Shown here one piece after another: positions 1 through 9,711 of a DNA stretch of 64,000 nucleotides; position 1 is the first letter of the stretch, and every line of letters starts with the position of its first letter. A program made the translations under genes and the position numbers. The stretch spans positions 237,944-301,943 of the forward strand of contig NZ_QKSB01000004.1 of NCBI RefSeq assembly GCF_003234935.1, read 5' to 3'. The notes beneath the pieces were generated by a model. It made no database searches, had not been told where the DNA came from, and worked only from the letters and a program-made list of their open reading frames with translations. The DNA comes from Putridiphycobacter roseus. GTDB taxonomy: Bacteria; Bacteroidota; Bacteroidia; Flavobacteriales_D; Crocinitomicaceae.

Positions 1-549
1 CATCCTACACCGAATGCAGATTTTACATTTAGTCCAAATCCCGTATCCGATTTAAATCCTGTGATATATCTCAATGATATTTCAACACCTGCGCCCGACT
101 TTTGGCGCTGGGAACATAACCACACTATTTTTTCAGATCAAAAAAACAACACCTTAAAATTAAACCAATTCGATTCTGGCAATCATCCAATTACACTTTA
201 CGTATATACTAAATTTGGTTGTGGCGACACGATTCAAAAAACGGTTTTGGTTAAGGAAACAGAGTTTTTATACATACCAAACGCATTTACGCCTGAAGGA
301 AACAAGGGCATTAACAATGATTTTTCACCAGTATTCACAGATGGATTTGATCCTGTAAATTACCATTTTATCATCTTCAATAAATGGGGCGAAATACTAT
401 TCGAAAGTTATGATCCAAATGTTGGTTGGGATGGATATTACAATGGAAAACTGTGTAAGCTAGGGGCTTATATTTGGCAAATGAATTACCAAAACGATTT
501 AAATGCTGCAGAACAAATTAAAACAGGACATGTTTCATTAATAAGATAA
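1..549 (+). CDS. C-terminal end of a large secreted protein with PKD-like and T9SS type B (gliding-motility-associated) sorting domain, 5' partial
   Basis: The reading frame is open from base 1, so the window cuts into a longer gene; the ATG-like residue at base 61 is only internal. The first residues (PNADFTFSPNPVS) look like the start of a PKD-type immunoglobulin fold found in tandem in adhesins. The last ~95 residues, from about base 265 (YIPNAFTPEG, then FNKWGEILFES and W-DGYYNGK), match the CHU_C / type B sorting domain that sends proteins through the type IX secretion system to the cell surface. The protein is therefore probably a very large surface or secreted protein; its catalytic or adhesive part lies outside the window. 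Confidence 0.85.
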   Translation, partial: HPTPNADFTFSPNPVSDLNPVIYLNDISTPAPDFWRWEHNHTIFSDQKNNTLKLNQFDSGNHPITLYVYTKFGCGDTIQKTVLVKETEFLYIPNAFTPEGNKGINNDFSPVFTDGFDPVNYHFIIFNKWGEILFESYDPNVGWDGYYNGKLCKLGAYIWQMNYQNDLNAAEQIKTGHVSLIR

Positions 550-628
550 GTATTTTCATTCTTTTCTCTGTATTTTTCACTTACGCATATTGTGCACAAT
601 TTATACGATTTTAATCCACGAAATTTAG

Positions 629-636
629 TATTTTTG
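629..636 (+). promoter_or_regulatory. -7 element (TAnnTTTG) for the rhodanese lipoprotein
   Basis: TATTTTTG lies 20 bases before the ATG at 657 and fits the Bacteroidetes primary sigma -7 consensus. No clear -33 TTG is visible at the right distance, so only half of a promoter is supported. Confidence 0.4.
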
Positions 637-656
637 TTTGTCTTAAACTTCCTAAA

Positions 657-1094
657 ATGAAAAATAACAAACCATTAATTTTACTATTACTAGCTACTAT
701 ATTCCTTATTGCATCTTGTAGTGAAGACTTGGAACCCAAAACAAAAAAAGAGGTCATAACTAAGGAAGTAGAATCTACAGAAAATAATACTTCAGCAATA
801 ATAAAAGATATTAGTCCAGAAGCATTTAAACGTAAAATTGCGAATGGAAATCGACAGTTAATAGATGTGAGAACTCCAGCGGAATACAGCAATGGAACTA
901 TAGAAGATGCAATAAATTTGGATTTTAATGGGGGTGTTTTTGAAAACGAATATGAAAATTTAGACCCTAATCAAACGGTGCTTATATTTTGTGCCTCAGG
1001 TGGACGTTCTACAAAAGCAAAAATGCTGCTTAAAGAAAGAGGCTTTCAGGAAGTCTATAACCTCATTGGAGGATATAATAATTGGCCACATTAA
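657..1094 (+). CDS. Rhodanese-like domain lipoprotein
   Basis: A 145-residue protein with a lipoprotein signal peptide (hydrophobic run followed by LIASC, Cys at about residue 21), then a short polar linker and one rhodanese domain at about residues 48-145. The domain has the expected DVRTPAEY strand-helix and an active-site loop CASGGRS with the catalytic Cys. Single-domain periplasmic rhodaneses carry sulfane sulfur or act as thiol-handling proteins; the substrate cannot be read from sequence. It should be anchored in the inner or outer membrane facing the periplasm. It is followed 21 bases later by priA, in the same direction. Confidence 0.85.
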   Translation: MKNNKPLILLLLATIFLIASCSEDLEPKTKKEVITKEVESTENNTSAIIKDISPEAFKRKIANGNRQLIDVRTPAEYSNGTIEDAINLDFNGGVFENEYENLDPNQTVLIFCASGGRSTKAKMLLKERGFQEVYNLIGGYNNWPH

Positions 1095-1115
1095 TATTAA
1101 TAATTACCGATAATT

Positions 1116-3599
1116 TTGACTGATAGAATTACTTATTTCGTAGATGTTGTTTTACCGTTGAGTATTCCAAATACTTACACGTATAGATTACCTTTTGAGT
1201 TAAATGATCAAGTTGCAGTAGGAAAAAGAGTTATTGTTCCTTTAGGTAGAGCAAAGTATTATACTGGCGTTATAAAAACGGTACACCAAAAAATACCCAC
1301 CGCTTACCAAGTAAAATATGTGGAAACCATATTGGATGAACAACCTATTATTACCCAAAAACAATTAACCCTTTGGGATTGGATTGCGAGCTATTATATG
1401 GCCGATATTGGGGACGTTATGAATGCGGCAGTTCCCAGTAATTTTAAATTGGCTAGTGAAACCATTATATTTCTCCACCCTTCCTACGAAAGAGATCATG
1501 AAAACTTGAGTAACCGGGAATATTTAATTGTTGAAGCATTAGAATTACAAGAGTCACTGACTTTAAAAGAAATAGCTGAAATTATTCAAATAAAAACCAT
1601 TCAACCAATTATTAAATTATTGATTGAAAAAAAAGTAGTGATTGTTTCCGAAGAATTAAAATCTAAATACAATCCTAAATACTTAAGTTTTGTAAAGGTT
1701 CATGAAGACTACAATAATGAAACATCACTAGGGGATATTTTAAATGCTTTAGAGAAAGATAAAAGAGCCGAAGGACAGGTTTCCGCTTTGTTAAAAACCG
1801 TTCAACTGACCAAATGGACGGACCAAAAACAAATTCCTGTCACTAAAAAACAATTAATAGAAACGGGGATTTCTGAATCCTCCATACAAACACTTGCAAA
1901 AAAAGGTATTCTTGAAATATTTTTATCCGAAATATCAAGACTAGAAGAATCGGATGATAAGGTTCACAAAATTAAAGCCCTTTCGCCAGCACAGGAAAAT
2001 GCTTTTACCGAAATAAAAAGTGCCTTTGTCGAAAAGGACATCTGCCTCTTACATGGCGTAACCTCTTCGGGAAAGACCGAAATCTATGTCAAACTCATAC
2101 AGGAAGCATTAGACAAGGAAGAACAGGTGCTATTTTTATTACCAGAAATTGCCTTAACCACCCAATTAATCACTCGATTAAAAGCATATTTTGGAGACTT
2201 AGTAGGCGTTTACCACAGTCGCTTCAATCAAAATGAAAGAATTGAAATTTGGAACCACATATTAAACAATAGTAAAAATCAATACCGAATTGTATTGGGC
2301 GCCCGATCTTCAGTATTTTTACCTTTCCAAAACTTAGGTTTAATCATTGTGGATGAAGAACACGAGAATTCTTTTAAGCAATACGATCCTTCTCCAAGAT
2401 ATAATGCAAGAGATGTAAGTATTGTCTTGGCCAAACAACACCAAGCAAAAGTATTATTAGGGTCCGCAACACCGGCATTAGAATCTTATTTTAACGCCAA
2501 AGAAAATCGCTATGGACTGGTGGAACTTTTTGAAAGATATGGCGGCGTTCAACTGCCCGAAATTCAATGTGCTGACCTTGAAAAAGAGACTAAAAATCGT
2601 TCTATGAAGTCGCATTTCTCTTCTTTTTTACTTACAGAAATGGAGGAGGCTTTAAAGAGAAAAGAACAAATTATTTTGTTTCAAAACCGTAGAGGATATA
2701 CCCCTTTATGGTCTTGCGAAATGTGTAACTGGACCGTGCAATGTAAAAACTGTGACGTTTCTCTAACCTACCACAAAGCTAGCAATGTATTGAAGTGTCA
2801 TTATTGTGGTTACTTTGTATCTCCCCCATCTTCTTGCGGTGCTTGTGGTAGTAAAAAGTTAAAAATGCTTGGTTTTGGTACAGAAAAAATTGAAGATGAA
2901 CTTGTCATGTTTTTACCTAAAATAACCGTACAACGTCTAGATTTAGATTCGACAAGGGCCAAAAATGCCTACCAAAGAATAATTGAAGATTTTGAAAATA
3001 GGAAGATTGACGTTCTTATTGGTACGCAAATGGTGACCAAAGGACTTGATTTTGACAATGTAGGTTTGGTGGGGGTATTAAGCGCCGATCAAATGCTAAA
3101 ATTCCCGGATTTTAGGGCCTTTGAAAGATCTTACCAACTAATGTCTCAAGTAGCAGGTAGAGCAGGAAGGAAATCAAAAAGAGGAAAAGTAATCATACAA
3201 AGTTTTGACCCGAACCATTGGATCATACAAAAAGTAATGCAGCATGATTATATTGGTATGTATACCCAAGAAATTTTAGAAAGAAAGAATTTCAACTATC
3301 CACCTTTTTATCGTATCATTACCCTTCAACTCAGACACCGAGATAGTAATTTACTTGAAGTGGCTGCTGCCGAACTTGGCAATAGTTTAAAAGTCATATT
3401 TAAGGACCGACTATTGGGACCTGAAACTCCTTTAGTTGGAAGAGTTAGAAATTTATTTTTAAAAAATATTACGATAAAATTTGAAAGAACAGCAAGTCCT
3501 CCTAAAGTGAAAAAAATAATAGCCGATAAATTAAATGAATTCCAATCCCAACACGATTATAGGTCAGTGCGGGTTGTGATTGATGTAGATCCACAATAA
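1116..3599 (+). CDS. priA: Primosomal protein N' (replication restart helicase PriA)
   Basis: An 827-residue 3'-to-5' superfamily 2 DNA helicase that reloads the replisome at stalled forks. Visible parts in order: the N-terminal 3'-DNA-binding domain (FVDVVLPLSIPNTYTY), a winged-helix region, Walker A GVTSSGKTE near residue 314, the DEEH box (VDEEH) near 411, a zinc-binding insert with paired Cys (CEMC, CKNC, CHYC, CGAC) at about 532-581, and helicase motifs V/VI (GTQMVTKGLDF; QVAGRAGR). The start is a TTG at 1116, chosen because the conserved N-terminus begins right there and no ATG is nearby. The stop abuts the ATG of the next gene with no gap, implying co-translation. Confidence 0.97.
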   Translation: MTDRITYFVDVVLPLSIPNTYTYRLPFELNDQVAVGKRVIVPLGRAKYYTGVIKTVHQKIPTAYQVKYVETILDEQPIITQKQLTLWDWIASYYMADIGDVMNAAVPSNFKLASETIIFLHPSYERDHENLSNREYLIVEALELQESLTLKEIAEIIQIKTIQPIIKLLIEKKVVIVSEELKSKYNPKYLSFVKVHEDYNNETSLGDILNALEKDKRAEGQVSALLKTVQLTKWTDQKQIPVTKKQLIETGISESSIQTLAKKGILEIFLSEISRLEESDDKVHKIKALSPAQENAFTEIKSAFVEKDICLLHGVTSSGKTEIYVKLIQEALDKEEQVLFLLPEIALTTQLITRLKAYFGDLVGVYHSRFNQNERIEIWNHILNNSKNQYRIVLGARSSVFLPFQNLGLIIVDEEHENSFKQYDPSPRYNARDVSIVLAKQHQAKVLLGSATPALESYFNAKENRYGLVELFERYGGVQLPEIQCADLEKETKNRSMKSHFSSFLLTEMEEALKRKEQIILFQNRRGYTPLWSCEMCNWTVQCKNCDVSLTYHKASNVLKCHYCGYFVSPPSSCGACGSKKLKMLGFGTEKIEDELVMFLPKITVQRLDLDSTRAKNAYQRIIEDFENRKIDVLIGTQMVTKGLDFDNVGLVGVLSADQMLKFPDFRAFERSYQLMSQVAGRAGRKSKRGKVIIQSFDPNHWIIQKVMQHDYIGMYTQEILERKNFNYPPFYRIITLQLRHRDSNLLEVAAAELGNSLKVIFKDRLLGPETPLVGRVRNLFLKNITIKFERTASPPKVKKIIADKLNEFQSQHDYRSVRVVIDVDPQ

Positions 3600-4319
3600 A
3601 TGCATACCATAAAGTCAGCTATACAATTACTTATTTTAATCCTTTGGACTTTATTGATCATTGTGGTCACTTTTGTTACCCTAGTATTAACTTTTCACCC
3701 GACATGGGTACTAACTATTGTGAGAAGAGTTTGGGCTCCCTTTATATTAAAAGTTATGGGAGTGAAATTAAAAGTAGAAGGATTAGCACATTTTGACCGC
3801 ACTAAAAACTACATCATCCTTTCTAACCACACTTCTTATCTAGATATTCCCATATTATTGTCGGCACTACCAGTAAACATTTATTTTATCGCAAAAAAAG
3901 AATTAATTCGTGTTCCATTTTTTGGCTGGATGATGTGGCTTTTAGGCATGATTTTTATTGATCGTAAAAATGCTAAACGGTCCTTAATCAGCATGAAAAA
4001 AGCTGCTATAAAATTAAAATCAGGTAAAAACGTATTGGTTTTTCCAGAAGGCACTTTTGACGATTCGCCTGGACTTCTTCCATTTAAAAAAGGAGCCTTT
4101 CATATTGCTGTCCGTGCAGATATACCGTTATTACCGGTTGTAATAAAAGATGCCGATCTTATTTGGCCTCCGAATCAAATTTTAAACTTCACCAAAGGCA
4201 TAGTGACTGTGAAATTTGGGCAACCTTTTGGGAAAACGAAGGAGTTAGACAATGTAAAGATGGTACAACATTTAAAAGAGCAGGCGGAAGAAAGTATTCA
4301 ACAATTATTAAAAAATTAA
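3600..4319 (+). CDS. plsC: 1-acyl-sn-glycerol-3-phosphate acyltransferase (PlsC family)
   Basis: A 239-residue membrane-associated enzyme that adds the second acyl chain to lysophosphatidic acid in phospholipid synthesis. An N-terminal membrane helix (about residues 7-30) is followed by the acyltransferase domain with the NHTSYLD block (HX4D catalytic pair, residues 75-81) and the FPEGT substrate-binding block near residue 149. Its ATG directly follows the priA stop. Its 3' end overlaps the convergent MFS transporter gene by four bases. Assignment to PlsC rather than a lipid A-type acyltransferase rests on the motifs and length. Confidence 0.93.
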   Translation: MHTIKSAIQLLILILWTLLIIVVTFVTLVLTFHPTWVLTIVRRVWAPFILKVMGVKLKVEGLAHFDRTKNYIILSNHTSYLDIPILLSALPVNIYFIAKKELIRVPFFGWMMWLLGMIFIDRKNAKRSLISMKKAAIKLKSGKNVLVFPEGTFDDSPGLLPFKKGAFHIAVRADIPLLPVVIKDADLIWPPNQILNFTKGIVTVKFGQPFGKTKELDNVKMVQHLKEQAEESIQQLLKN

Positions 4320-5599
4320 GTTGGCCTTTTAATTCCTTTATTAAATTGATAGGTCGCAAACCAGCCAACCACGCCAAATATTGCCGCCATTAAAAACACC
4401 AATTGATGGCCTAATGCCCCAGCATAATCATCTAACAATACACCCATAATAGGTCCCATAAAAACATCAGGAGTATACCCTATAAAAGATACCAATCCAA
4501 CTGCTGTTCCGGTTAAAGCAATAGGTACATTAGCTTGATTCAAAATGGCGAAATATAGAATACGGAGCGTATACACACCGATTGCGACAAAAAAGATACT
4601 GACAAAAAATAAGAGCAATAAAGAAGCGTTAACTATTCCTGTGGCCAGTGCCCCACTCCCAATTATCATCAGTATAAAACCGAATTGTAATATGATTAAT
4701 GGCTTTTTTCTATCTGCAACAACGCCAACTACCACACCTACAACAGGTCTAAGAAAAAGTAACAAAGTCCCAATTTTTGCTGCATCAACTTCATTATACA
4801 ACATCACTTCTTTGGCATATAACGAAAAATCATCTGTTATTTTATAGCCAACATAAGCCGTTAAAACAATAAGCATTAACCACCATATTTGCTTATTCTT
4901 CATCACCAGTAAAATTTTTGAAACTGAAAACTGATGCTTATTCTCTACTGAATCTACTTCTATTTCCTCACTATTTTGACGCATGAACAACAGTACTAAT
5001 ATGCCAATAAAAGCAACAAAAATAGAAGCGATTAAAATTACATTTCTAAAGGCAGACTTTCTTTCACCAAAGGTCAAGTTATCCAAATTAATGGTAGCGG
5101 TATTCATTAAAAAGTAGGAGAAAAGTAGAACACCAAACAAACCAAAACTAGCCGCTACAAGTCCTCTTCCACCATCTAAAAAACCAAAAGCTTTCCCTTG
5201 TTTATTTTGACCTCCCCAAATCCTGGTTGCCTTTATCATGGCACTCCAAAACAAATAAATGGTAGTAAAGCCAAAGTAACCATACAATACTTTGAGTACA
5301 AAATAATTTGGAAACATGGCCATTACAAAACCACCAATCGAAGTACTTAATAAAGCGACAGACATCAATATTCGAGGAGAATACTTATCGGCCAAAGTCC
5401 CACCAAAAAGGTAGGAAAACATGGCCACAATACCATATACTGAAAAGCAAATACCTAATTCGTAATTACTCAAGTCGAAAGTGGTTAAAAAAGTAGGTCG
5501 AAAAACCCTAGCTAAGACGAATGGTAAGGCAAAGATAGCTTCTCCCGCTAAGATAAGCAGTAAAATAACATGTACTTTTACGGGGTTATTTTTTGCCAT
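4316..5599 (-). CDS. Major facilitator superfamily transporter
   Basis: A 427-residue protein with about 12 hydrophobic helices. The MFS motif A is present after the second helix (GGTLADKYSPR, about residues 65-75), and a charged cytoplasmic loop rich in E/D/K splits the two six-helix halves (about residues 205-230). The substrate cannot be inferred. The gene lies just downstream of bioB on the same strand (31-base gap), so it may be co-transcribed; a link to biotin or a precursor is possible but is only positional. Confidence 0.85.
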   Translation of the reverse strand: MAKNNPVKVHVILLLILAGEAIFALPFVLARVFRPTFLTTFDLSNYELGICFSVYGIVAMFSYLFGGTLADKYSPRILMSVALLSTSIGGFVMAMFPNYFVLKVLYGYFGFTTIYLFWSAMIKATRIWGGQNKQGKAFGFLDGGRGLVAASFGLFGVLLFSYFLMNTATINLDNLTFGERKSAFRNVILIASIFVAFIGILVLLFMRQNSEEIEVDSVENKHQFSVSKILLVMKNKQIWWLMLIVLTAYVGYKITDDFSLYAKEVMLYNEVDAAKIGTLLLFLRPVVGVVVGVVADRKKPLIILQFGFILMIIGSGALATGIVNASLLLLFFVSIFFVAIGVYTLRILYFAILNQANVPIALTGTAVGLVSFIGYTPDVFMGPIMGVLLDDYAGALGHQLVFLMAAIFGVVGWFATYQFNKGIKRPT

Positions 5600-5629
5600 A
5601 TTTACCCATCATAAATTGCGGATTATTCC

Positions 5630-6715
5630 TTAACCAACACTAATTTGTCTTGGTTCAAATTTACTATTTTTACTTTCCGTTTTTCTAGCTTCCTTTTCTG
5701 CGCGTACTTTTTTAGCTATAGCAACTTTTTCATCTGCTTTAGTTTCTGGTTGCACACCATCTTGAAATGGTTTCTTGGTCGTTAACCCAAGCAATTCAAA
5801 TAAAGCCGCATCCTCATTAAAATCTGGATTAGGAGTCGTTAATAGTTTATCACCAGCAAAAATAGAACTTGCACCAGCAAAAAAGCATAAAGTTTGTGCT
5901 TCGTGACTCATTTGCGTTCTACCTGCAGACAATCTAATGATTGTTTTAGGAAATAATATTCTTGCCGTAGCAATCATTCTAATCATATCCCATACAGGAA
6001 TAGGGTCCTGCTCTTCTAGAGGAGTACCTTCTACGGCAACTAAAGCATTAATAGGTAATGATTCTGGTGGTTGCTCCATGTGTACGTAAGTCATGAGCAT
6101 GCCTACCCTATCTTCTACGGATTCTCCCATACCGATAATACCACCCGAACAAACAGATATTCCTGCAGAACGTGCATGGTCTATCGTTTCAATTCTTTGT
6201 TCGTATTCTCTTGTAGAAATAATGTCTTTATAAAATTCAGGAGAGGAATCTAAATTATGGTTATAGGCATACAACCCAGCATTTTTTAATCTATCTGCTT
6301 GAGAACGGTTCAACATCCCTAAGGTTGCACATACTTCCATTCCCATCCCATTAATCTCTTGTACCATTTCGACCACTTTGTCAAAATCTCTATTATCCCG
6401 TACTTCTCTCCATGCCGCTCCCATACATACACGAGATGAACCATTGACTTTCGCATTTTTAGCTAAACCAATCACTTCTTCTACTTGCATCATAGGTTTA
6501 ACCTCTAAATGCGTGTTATATTTGGCAGATTGCGGACAATAGCTGCAATCTTCAGGACAACCACCCGTTTTAATTGAAATTAAAGAACTCATTTGAACCT
6601 CATTAGGGTTATGATTTTCTCTATGTACAGTCGCTGCTTTATACAATAAATCCATCATTGGACTGTGGTATAAGTCAGTTAGTTTATCAATTGAAGTGTA
6701 TTGTTTATTTACCAT
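5630..6715 (-). CDS. bioB: Biotin synthase
   Basis: A 361-residue radical-SAM enzyme converting dethiobiotin to biotin. The CxxxCxxC cluster motif (Cys53, Cys57, Cys60 in GGCPEDCSYCPQ) binds the [4Fe-4S] cluster. Downstream are the family segments VCMGAAWR, YNHNLDSSPEFY, CSGGIIGMGE, and RLSAGR, which carries the Arg ligand of the second cluster. The C-terminal ~30 residues (rich in K/E) extend past the conserved core. No other biotin gene is in the window, so bioB stands apart from a bio cluster here. Confidence 0.97.
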   Translation of the reverse strand: MVNKQYTSIDKLTDLYHSPMMDLLYKAATVHRENHNPNEVQMSSLISIKTGGCPEDCSYCPQSAKYNTHLEVKPMMQVEEVIGLAKNAKVNGSSRVCMGAAWREVRDNRDFDKVVEMVQEINGMGMEVCATLGMLNRSQADRLKNAGLYAYNHNLDSSPEFYKDIISTREYEQRIETIDHARSAGISVCSGGIIGMGESVEDRVGMLMTYVHMEQPPESLPINALVAVEGTPLEEQDPIPVWDMIRMIATARILFPKTIIRLSAGRTQMSHEAQTLCFFAGASSIFAGDKLLTTPNPDFNEDAALFELLGLTTKKPFQDGVQPETKADEKVAIAKKVRAEKEARKTESKNSKFEPRQISVG

Positions 6716-6782
6716 TTTTAATGCTGTTTTGTCGCTGTAAATATAATTGAATTGCCAATTAAAACGAATTTTTTTAGGTTAA

Positions 6783-8309
6783 TTATAACTGTAATTTAAT
6801 GGCCTCCTGAAATACCGTTTTCTTAATTTTACTATATACCCAAGCTTTAATATTAAAATACTCCAATATTACTTGCTCATTACTCTCCTTTAAGAGATTG
6901 TCTAAAGATTTGTAAAAAGCTTTATATATCATTTCTTTATCTGCTGCAAATTCTGCTTTAGAAAGTTTTTTGATATAATGGATAAATACTTTTTCTATTT
7001 GGTAATCTTTTTCTTTTTTATTTAAAAACCTAGAAGTAGATTTTACCTCATATTCAACAAAGTCAAAATTATTTAATTCATAATGAATAATTAGGTTAAA
7101 AATTCTTGAAAAGCTATAAATATCTTGTCTTAACTTTTTTTCATTGTCATTTAACACCAAATTCATCAACTTAAGCGCTCCTTTATAATCCCCTATTCCA
7201 AACAAACTATATGCTTTCGAATAGTTGAAAAGAAGCATTTTTTCTTTGGTGAGTTTACTTTGATAGGATTCAAGTCCCTGGTTAATAAAAGTCAATACTT
7301 CTTGTGCTTTTTCAAAGTCGCCTTTTCTATTGTACATTTGAATTTCACCAATGCCAATAGATGAAAATATTTTTACTTTGGAATCAATACTATCATACCC
7401 TTTTTGGTTGGTAAGGTCTTTAATTTCATTTAAAAACTTTTCCGCATTTACAAAGTCTTGCTGATCGATATAACAATTTAGAAGAAAAGTTAAGGTTGAG
7501 ATATAACGTCCCTGTAAATCCATTTTAATATCTGGATTTTTATCAATCACCAATTTTACTTTTCTAAAATTAATCAATGCCTCATCATAATCTCGATTAC
7601 TGGCTGCACATAAACCTTTTATATAATAACAAATAGATGTTGCTCTTACTGAAATAGCCGTATTTTTCCCCTTAATTAAATGGTAGTTTTCCAACTCTGA
7701 CACCACTTTCTTTTCTTCTGCATTCCTAGAAAAACCACCACTTTTAAAAATCAGATTTATTTTTGAATACAGCACTTGGTACTCGGCCAAATTCCGCAAC
7801 TTGTCTATAACTTCTGCCTCTTCTTGAATAAGTTCATTGATATCTTGGTTAAAATGCCCATCTTCATATGCTTCCTCCAGTAATTTCTTCTCCCAACTAA
7901 TTAATTCAAACCAATAATAGAATTTCTCATACTTTTTGGCCATTTTTTTTGCCCGAATAACAAACTTAGAGCACTCACGATACAAGGCTTTTTTGTGCAG
8001 AACTTCTACATTTTTAATTTCTTGTTTTAATTGGGCACTAATACTTTGTTCCGAATAAAAAGCCCGCAAGCTTTTAAGGATTAATTTGTATAAATGATTT
8101 TTTTCTGAGGGTAAATGATCGATAAAAACTTCATCTTTAAAATACTCTTTTAATTCCTCTTCATCATATTTTTTCTGCTTTTCTATAAAGTTGAAAATTT
8201 TTATGTAATTTTTCTCACCCGATTGTAAAGTAGAATTTAGTTTAAAAAAACGTTTCTCTGATTTTGTTAACGAGTCAATTAAGTTGAATAATTCATTAGA
8301 AGGCTTCAT
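6783..8309 (-). CDS. Helical-repeat (TPR-like) cytoplasmic protein of unknown function
   Basis: A 508-residue, Lys/Glu-rich protein with no signal peptide or membrane helix. From about residue 100 it is a series of amphipathic helix pairs with TPR-like spacing (for example ALINFRKVKLVIDKNP, AEKFLNEIKDL, AQEVLTFINQGLESY, ALKLMNLVLND). The N-terminus (SLTKSEKRFFKLNSTLQSGEKNY) resembles the start of a set of Bacteroidetes proteins of similar length that I know only as hypothetical. It is probably a protein-interaction scaffold. It is monocistronic, with a terminator from the upstream gene at 8483-8509. Confidence 0.7.
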   Translation of the reverse strand: MKPSNELFNLIDSLTKSEKRFFKLNSTLQSGEKNYIKIFNFIEKQKKYDEEELKEYFKDEVFIDHLPSEKNHLYKLILKSLRAFYSEQSISAQLKQEIKNVEVLHKKALYRECSKFVIRAKKMAKKYEKFYYWFELISWEKKLLEEAYEDGHFNQDINELIQEEAEVIDKLRNLAEYQVLYSKINLIFKSGGFSRNAEEKKVVSELENYHLIKGKNTAISVRATSICYYIKGLCAASNRDYDEALINFRKVKLVIDKNPDIKMDLQGRYISTLTFLLNCYIDQQDFVNAEKFLNEIKDLTNQKGYDSIDSKVKIFSSIGIGEIQMYNRKGDFEKAQEVLTFINQGLESYQSKLTKEKMLLFNYSKAYSLFGIGDYKGALKLMNLVLNDNEKKLRQDIYSFSRIFNLIIHYELNNFDFVEYEVKSTSRFLNKKEKDYQIEKVFIHYIKKLSKAEFAADKEMIYKAFYKSLDNLLKESNEQVILEYFNIKAWVYSKIKKTVFQEAIKLQL

Positions 8310-8618
8310 GGATAGGAGTTCAATAATTGATTGAACTAATTTATTAAAGTTTTTTTAATAAACTATTAGAATCCTCATATATTTCCATCTAATATTGAGA
8401 TTAAATAACATAAGTTAACAGATCTCTAAGGTTGACTATTGGAATAAACACTGAAAATAATACATTATAGCAATACAATAAAGAAAGGAAGCACTTCGTG
8501 CCTCCTTTCCACAACAAACCAAAAAACCTCCTGTCGATTCACGATTTTACAGTATGCTTTTCAGAATATGTAAAATAGTCGTTTTTCAATTTGGTAACCA
8601 GCCGAATTTATTTAACGA
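8310..8618. other. Intergenic region holding a terminator
   Basis: AT-rich spacer between two minus-strand genes. Apart from the hairpin at 8483-8509 I see no gene, repeat or conserved motif. It should contain the promoter of the helical-repeat gene, but I find no good TAnnTTTG match. Confidence 0.5.
8483..8509 (-). terminator. Rho-independent terminator after the glucosaminidase gene
   Basis: On the minus strand, a GAAAGGA-type arm and a GCAC/GTGC inner stem form a hairpin with one A-C mismatch and a three-base loop, followed by a T-rich run. It lies about 110 bases beyond the stop of the glucosaminidase gene at 8619. Confidence 0.6.
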
Positions 8619-9659
8619 CTACCGGAGGGTAACTTTAGTACCTTTATTTATTATTTCTTCTGGATTCGAAATCAGGTTTATTTTCATTAGATTATTCAAT
8701 CTAATTCCTTCTTCGTGTGCAATTTCTCTTAAGCTCAAATCTCTTTGGCAGGTGTACATCTCATTCATTCTGAGTGCCCGTCCTTTTTTTGGTGCAATGT
8801 ACACTATCTCCCCTACCTCTAAAACGTCTTTTTTAATAAATTCGTTGTATTTGTATAGTTGGTTAATAGTCATTTCAAACTCATTTGCAATTCTTAAATA
8901 AGTGTCTCCTTCTTTAACAACAATAAATTTCACTTTATTTTTATTGGTATTAATTCTGTGTGAATTTTGACGTATTACAATGGTATTATTATTTGCCGTA
9001 GCTTGCTGCTCATCCCCTTTTACTACATTAGCGTTTTCATGGGTATTATTATGCTTTTTATCTGCATCTTCCATCACCGCTATTTTACTTGGATGTTTTT
9101 TTCTTAAATGGTGGTCTTTTTCATCTACACTAGTGTACTTATCGTATTGATTGAGGTGAAACCTTTCAATGATTTCTATTAATAAATGGGCATATTTTGG
9201 ATTGGTTGCATAACCTGCAGACTTGAGTCCCCTTGCCCATCCTTTATAATCGGTTAATTTTAATTCAAATAAACCTGCATATCTTCCTCTTCCAGATAAG
9301 AACAAGGAATGATCAGTATAGGAGTCTGCAGCGGATACATAACTCCTGAAACATTCATTTTTAGTATCATCATCTTGAATAAAGGTCGCCCCACTCCATG
9401 CTTTATGGCATTTTATGCCAAAATGATTATTTGCTTCTTTAGCCAGCTTACTATTTCCATTAGCGGATTCTAAAATCCCTTGAGCCAAGGTAATACTGGC
9501 TGGTATTTTATGGGACAACATCTGCGCAATGGCAGTGTTTTTCCACATATCTATGTACTGTTCTGAAGAATATTTTGTTTCGCCGAAAATGATAGATGTG
9601 GTTAGCAAAAATCCGGTTAATAATAAAATTTTCATACTTATTGGTTTAGTTGTCTTCAC
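8619..9659 (-). CDS. Exported glucosaminidase (flagellar FlgJ/autolysin type) with LysM domains
   Basis: A 346-residue cell-wall hydrolase. A signal peptide (about residues 1-25) precedes a glucosaminidase domain at about 35-170, with the catalytic Glu in LAQGILESANGNS and the conserved NNHFGIKC and FRSY segments. A polar linker (about 175-240) leads to a LysM module (VKEGDTYLRIANEFEMTINQLYKYNE, about 246-290) and a second, weaker LysM at the C-terminus (about 300-346). It should cut N-acetylglucosaminyl bonds in peptidoglycan in the periplasm, with the LysM modules anchoring it to glycan. Confidence 0.92.
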   Translation of the reverse strand: MKTTKPISMKILLLTGFLLTTSIIFGETKYSSEQYIDMWKNTAIAQMLSHKIPASITLAQGILESANGNSKLAKEANNHFGIKCHKAWSGATFIQDDDTKNECFRSYVSAADSYTDHSLFLSGRGRYAGLFELKLTDYKGWARGLKSAGYATNPKYAHLLIEIIERFHLNQYDKYTSVDEKDHHLRKKHPSKIAVMEDADKKHNNTHENANVVKGDEQQATANNNTIVIRQNSHRINTNKNKVKFIVVKEGDTYLRIANEFEMTINQLYKYNEFIKKDVLEVGEIVYIAPKKGRALRMNEMYTCQRDLSLREIAHEEGIRLNNLMKINLISNPEEIINKGTKVTLR

Positions 9660-9711
9660 TTTATTACGTCAAACATTTAAATGGGTTACACTTTAATTAC
9701 TAAATAATCTT

